Shown here piece by piece: positions 62,504 through 64,000 of a stretch of 64,000 bases of DNA (positions are counted from its first letter, which is position 1; each line of letters starts with the position of its first letter). Origin of the DNA: JAEUMD01 sp050250815 (GTDB taxonomy: Bacteria; Pseudomonadota; Alphaproteobacteria; Rhizobiales; Hyphomicrobiaceae); contig JBFWNY010000008.1 in assembly GCA_050250815.1 (NCBI GenBank), forward strand, positions 56,220-120,219, given 5' to 3'. The translations under genes were made by a program, and so were the position numbers. The notes below the pieces were generated by a model, which was not told the DNA's origin, made no database searches, and worked only from the letters and a program-made list of their open reading frames with translations.

Positions 62504-63403
62504 TCAGTGCGCGGCCCTCAGGATCGCCTCGAAGTGCTTGAGCAGCGAGCTTTCGTCGTCGTCCCCCGAAATGACGGCCATCGCATCGCTGAGCAGGTCG
62601 CGAGAGAATGAAACGCATTCGCTGGCGACCCCGACGCGCTCGGCGAAGCCGACGGCATCGGATGCGTGGCGATAAATGTCATCGATCCGCAGCCGTTCGC
62701 GCGCCTCGCAGTGGCTGAGGCCGGCGAGGCCACAGCAGTCCGGCCCCGAGCCGATTGGCCCGTCGAACGTCTCCGCGAGCACGTCCGGGGCGATGCCCGC
62801 GTGCTGGCCGATCAGCATGGCTTCGCTCAGCGCGATGAGGCGTGCTGCGCGCACGTAACCGCGTAGCGCGCCCAGCCCCGTTGCGATGCCAGTGACCCCG
62901 ATACGTTCGACCGTCCCCAGCGGAGCGACGGCGGCTGCGAAACGCTCGACGAGGTCGGTGAACCCTCCGGCAAGCATCTTCATGCTGCCGTTACGAATAT
63001 GGTCCAGCGGCTGGCAGGTGAAGACGTCGATGAGGCCGACACCGCGCGCGCCGAGCAGTCCGGTGAGCTTCAGGATGCCGGCATGGGGGCCGCGACCGAA
63101 GTGGGCGACGATGGCGCCCGGCTTCAGTGCCGGTCCGAGGCCGAGGACGTCGGCGTCTCCCATCACCGCGTCGGTGAGCGCTGGGGCGTCGGTCAACGTG
63201 GACAGGACGATATCGGCGTCGGTGGCTAGGTCGAACAGGCTGGGCACCACGTCGCAGCCTGGAGGCACGGGCGCGATGCTGGCTCGCGCCGCGGGCGATG
63301 CATCGAACGCAACAACCTGCCGCCCGGCTTTCGATAGCGTCTCGAACATGCCGCGGCCAAGTGGGCCCAGTCCAAGCAGGCCGATCGTCGTACGGTCCGT
63401 CAT
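62504..63403 (-). CDS. NAD-dependent 3-hydroxyisobutyrate dehydrogenase-like protein
   Basis: A 299-residue beta-hydroxyacid dehydrogenase-type protein. The Rossmann motif GLLGLGPLGRGM is at 8-19, and VLSTLTDAPALTDAVMG and FGRGPHAGILKLTGLL replace the canonical DAPVSGG element, so the substrate site is divergent. The conserved catalytic Lys in the C-terminal domain is not obvious. Two clustered Cys (PDCCGL) are unusual. GAGGAG precedes the ATG at 63403. Substrate unknown. Confidence 0.8.
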   Translation of the reverse strand: MTDRTTIGLLGLGPLGRGMFETLSKAGRQVVAFDASPAARASIAPVPPGCDVVPSLFDLATDADIVLSTLTDAPALTDAVMGDADVLGLGPALKPGAIVAHFGRGPHAGILKLTGLLGARGVGLIDVFTCQPLDHIRNGSMKMLAGGFTDLVERFAAAVAPLGTVERIGVTGIATGLGALRGYVRAARLIALSEAMLIGQHAGIAPDVLAETFDGPIGSGPDCCGLAGLSHCEARERLRIDDIYRHASDAVGFAERVGVASECVSFSRDLLSDAMAVISGDDDESSLLKHFEAILRAAH

Positions 63404-63530
63404 CTGCGCCCGCTCCTCGCTGGTTCCTCCCGGTTGCAGCGCTCTTGACGGCGCCCGGTCCGGACGAGCACTTTCCCTCGGGCCGCGACCGATCACAAGC
63501 AGGATCGCTCGCGCGGGGTGGGACAGCCGG

Positions 63531-64000
63531 ATGCGGGATGCTTGGATTTGGCTGGCGGTGTTCGCTGCGCTGCTTCAGGCCCTGCGGACGGCGGCTCAAA
63601 AGCTGCTAAACGAACGCCTCTCGGTCCTGACGACGACGTATGTGCGGTCCCTCGTGGGCCTGCCTCTGATGCTGGCTTACCTGGGCGGCGTCATCGCCTG
63701 GGCCGGCGTGCCATCGGCTCCGCCGGGACGGTTCTTTGGTTATGCGCTGGTTGCTGCGCTCACACAGGTCGCCGGCACCGGCGCGCTCGTGTCGCTGTTC
63801 AGGACCCGGTCGTTCGCGACCGCAAACCAACTGGCCCGCACGAACGTCGTCTTCACCGCACTCGTCGGCGCCACGTTCTTCTCCGACCACATCGCGGCGG
63901 CGGGCTGGATGGCGATAGGAATGACGCTGGCCGGTGCCCTGATGCTGTCGGCCCGGTCGGGGCCGGCGGCGATTGGCGAGGCGAATCGTTCAGATCGGAA
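63531..64000 (+). CDS. DMT/EamA-family transporter (partial, truncated by the window end)
   Basis: A plus-strand frame of 156 codons, open to the edge, beginning MRDAWIWLAVFAALLQALRT. Hydrophobic helices include SLVGLPLMLAYLGGVIAWA, FFGYALVAALTQVAGTGALV and AAAGWMAIGMTLAGALML, with FATANQLARTNVVFTALVG in the middle, typical of the drug/metabolite transporter superfamily. GGGACAG lies before the ATG. It is divergent from the dehydrogenase gene. The rest of the protein lies outside the window. Confidence 0.8.
   Translation, partial: MRDAWIWLAVFAALLQALRTAAQKLLNERLSVLTTTYVRSLVGLPLMLAYLGGVIAWAGVPSAPPGRFFGYALVAALTQVAGTGALVSLFRTRSFATANQLARTNVVFTALVGATFFSDHIAAAGWMAIGMTLAGALMLSARSGPAAIGEANRSDR

Overview
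This is a GC-rich, gene-dense chromosomal segment that fits an alphaproteobacterium of the order Hyphomicrobiales (Hyphomicrobium-like or a near relative). That placement is inferred from gene content: an alphaproteobacterial-type serC-serA operon with the serC leader RNA, two perfect CtrA-type sites (TTAA-N7-TTAA), tandem outer-membrane beta-barrels, and family-typical proteins. I see no rRNA, convincing tRNA, insertion sequence, prophage, plasmid origin or CRISPR array. The window looks like ordinary chromosome.

Layout. 0-9 kb: hypothetical and exported proteins, a short-chain dehydrogenase, a class I aminotransferase, a solitary TadG-like von Willebrand protein and a c-type cytochrome. 9.5-19.7 kb: an EF-G-like GTPase, an exported msrB-msrA pair, sfsA, a CinA-type molybdopterin-binding-domain protein, folP, and a minus-strand parA / unknown / LysE-type exporter unit. 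20-30.2 kb: glmM, two paralogous outer-membrane barrels, serC-serA, a DUF4139 (MuiA-like) protein and purA behind a structured leader. 31.3-38.2 kb: trkH, GNAT and NUDIX enzymes, a metallophosphoesterase, an MFS carrier and a PP2C-like phosphatase. 38.3-45 kb: a cobalamin riboswitch followed by btuB-btuF-btuC-btuD and a patatin-like phospholipase. 45-55.9 kb: an XRE regulator, RlpA, a DUF2892 protein, a chromate transporter, CorA, a bactofilin, an OsmC protein and several small exported proteins including an L,D-transpeptidase. 55.9-59.1 kb: a TPP riboswitch operon (small membrane protein, YjbR/MmcQ-like protein, thiC), followed by a 25-codon ORF with an exceptionally long Shine-Dalgarno sequence and a terminator. 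59.2-64 kb: a DUF302 protein, a TetR regulator, a DUF3565 protein, a zinc-phospholipase-like/DUF4332 fusion, a 3-hydroxyisobutyrate-dehydrogenase-like protein and a DMT transporter cut by the window edge.

How the genes work together. Two vitamin systems are under recognisable RNA control: B12 uptake and thiamine pyrimidine synthesis. Serine biosynthesis and probably adenylate synthesis (purA) also carry structured 5' leaders. Cell-envelope functions recur (barrels, RlpA, L,D-transpeptidase, bactofilin, peptidoglycan-binding protein, periplasmic Msr pair). The two perfect CtrA-like sites, upstream of a barrel gene and of an unknown membrane protein, suggest cell-cycle control of part of this set.

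No clearly new multi-gene system is evident. The best leads are the hyper-Shine-Dalgarno mini-ORF after thiC, the uncharacterised partners in the TPP-riboswitch operon, the purA leader, and the parA unit without parB. All calls come from reading sequence and recalled family knowledge; no database search was run.
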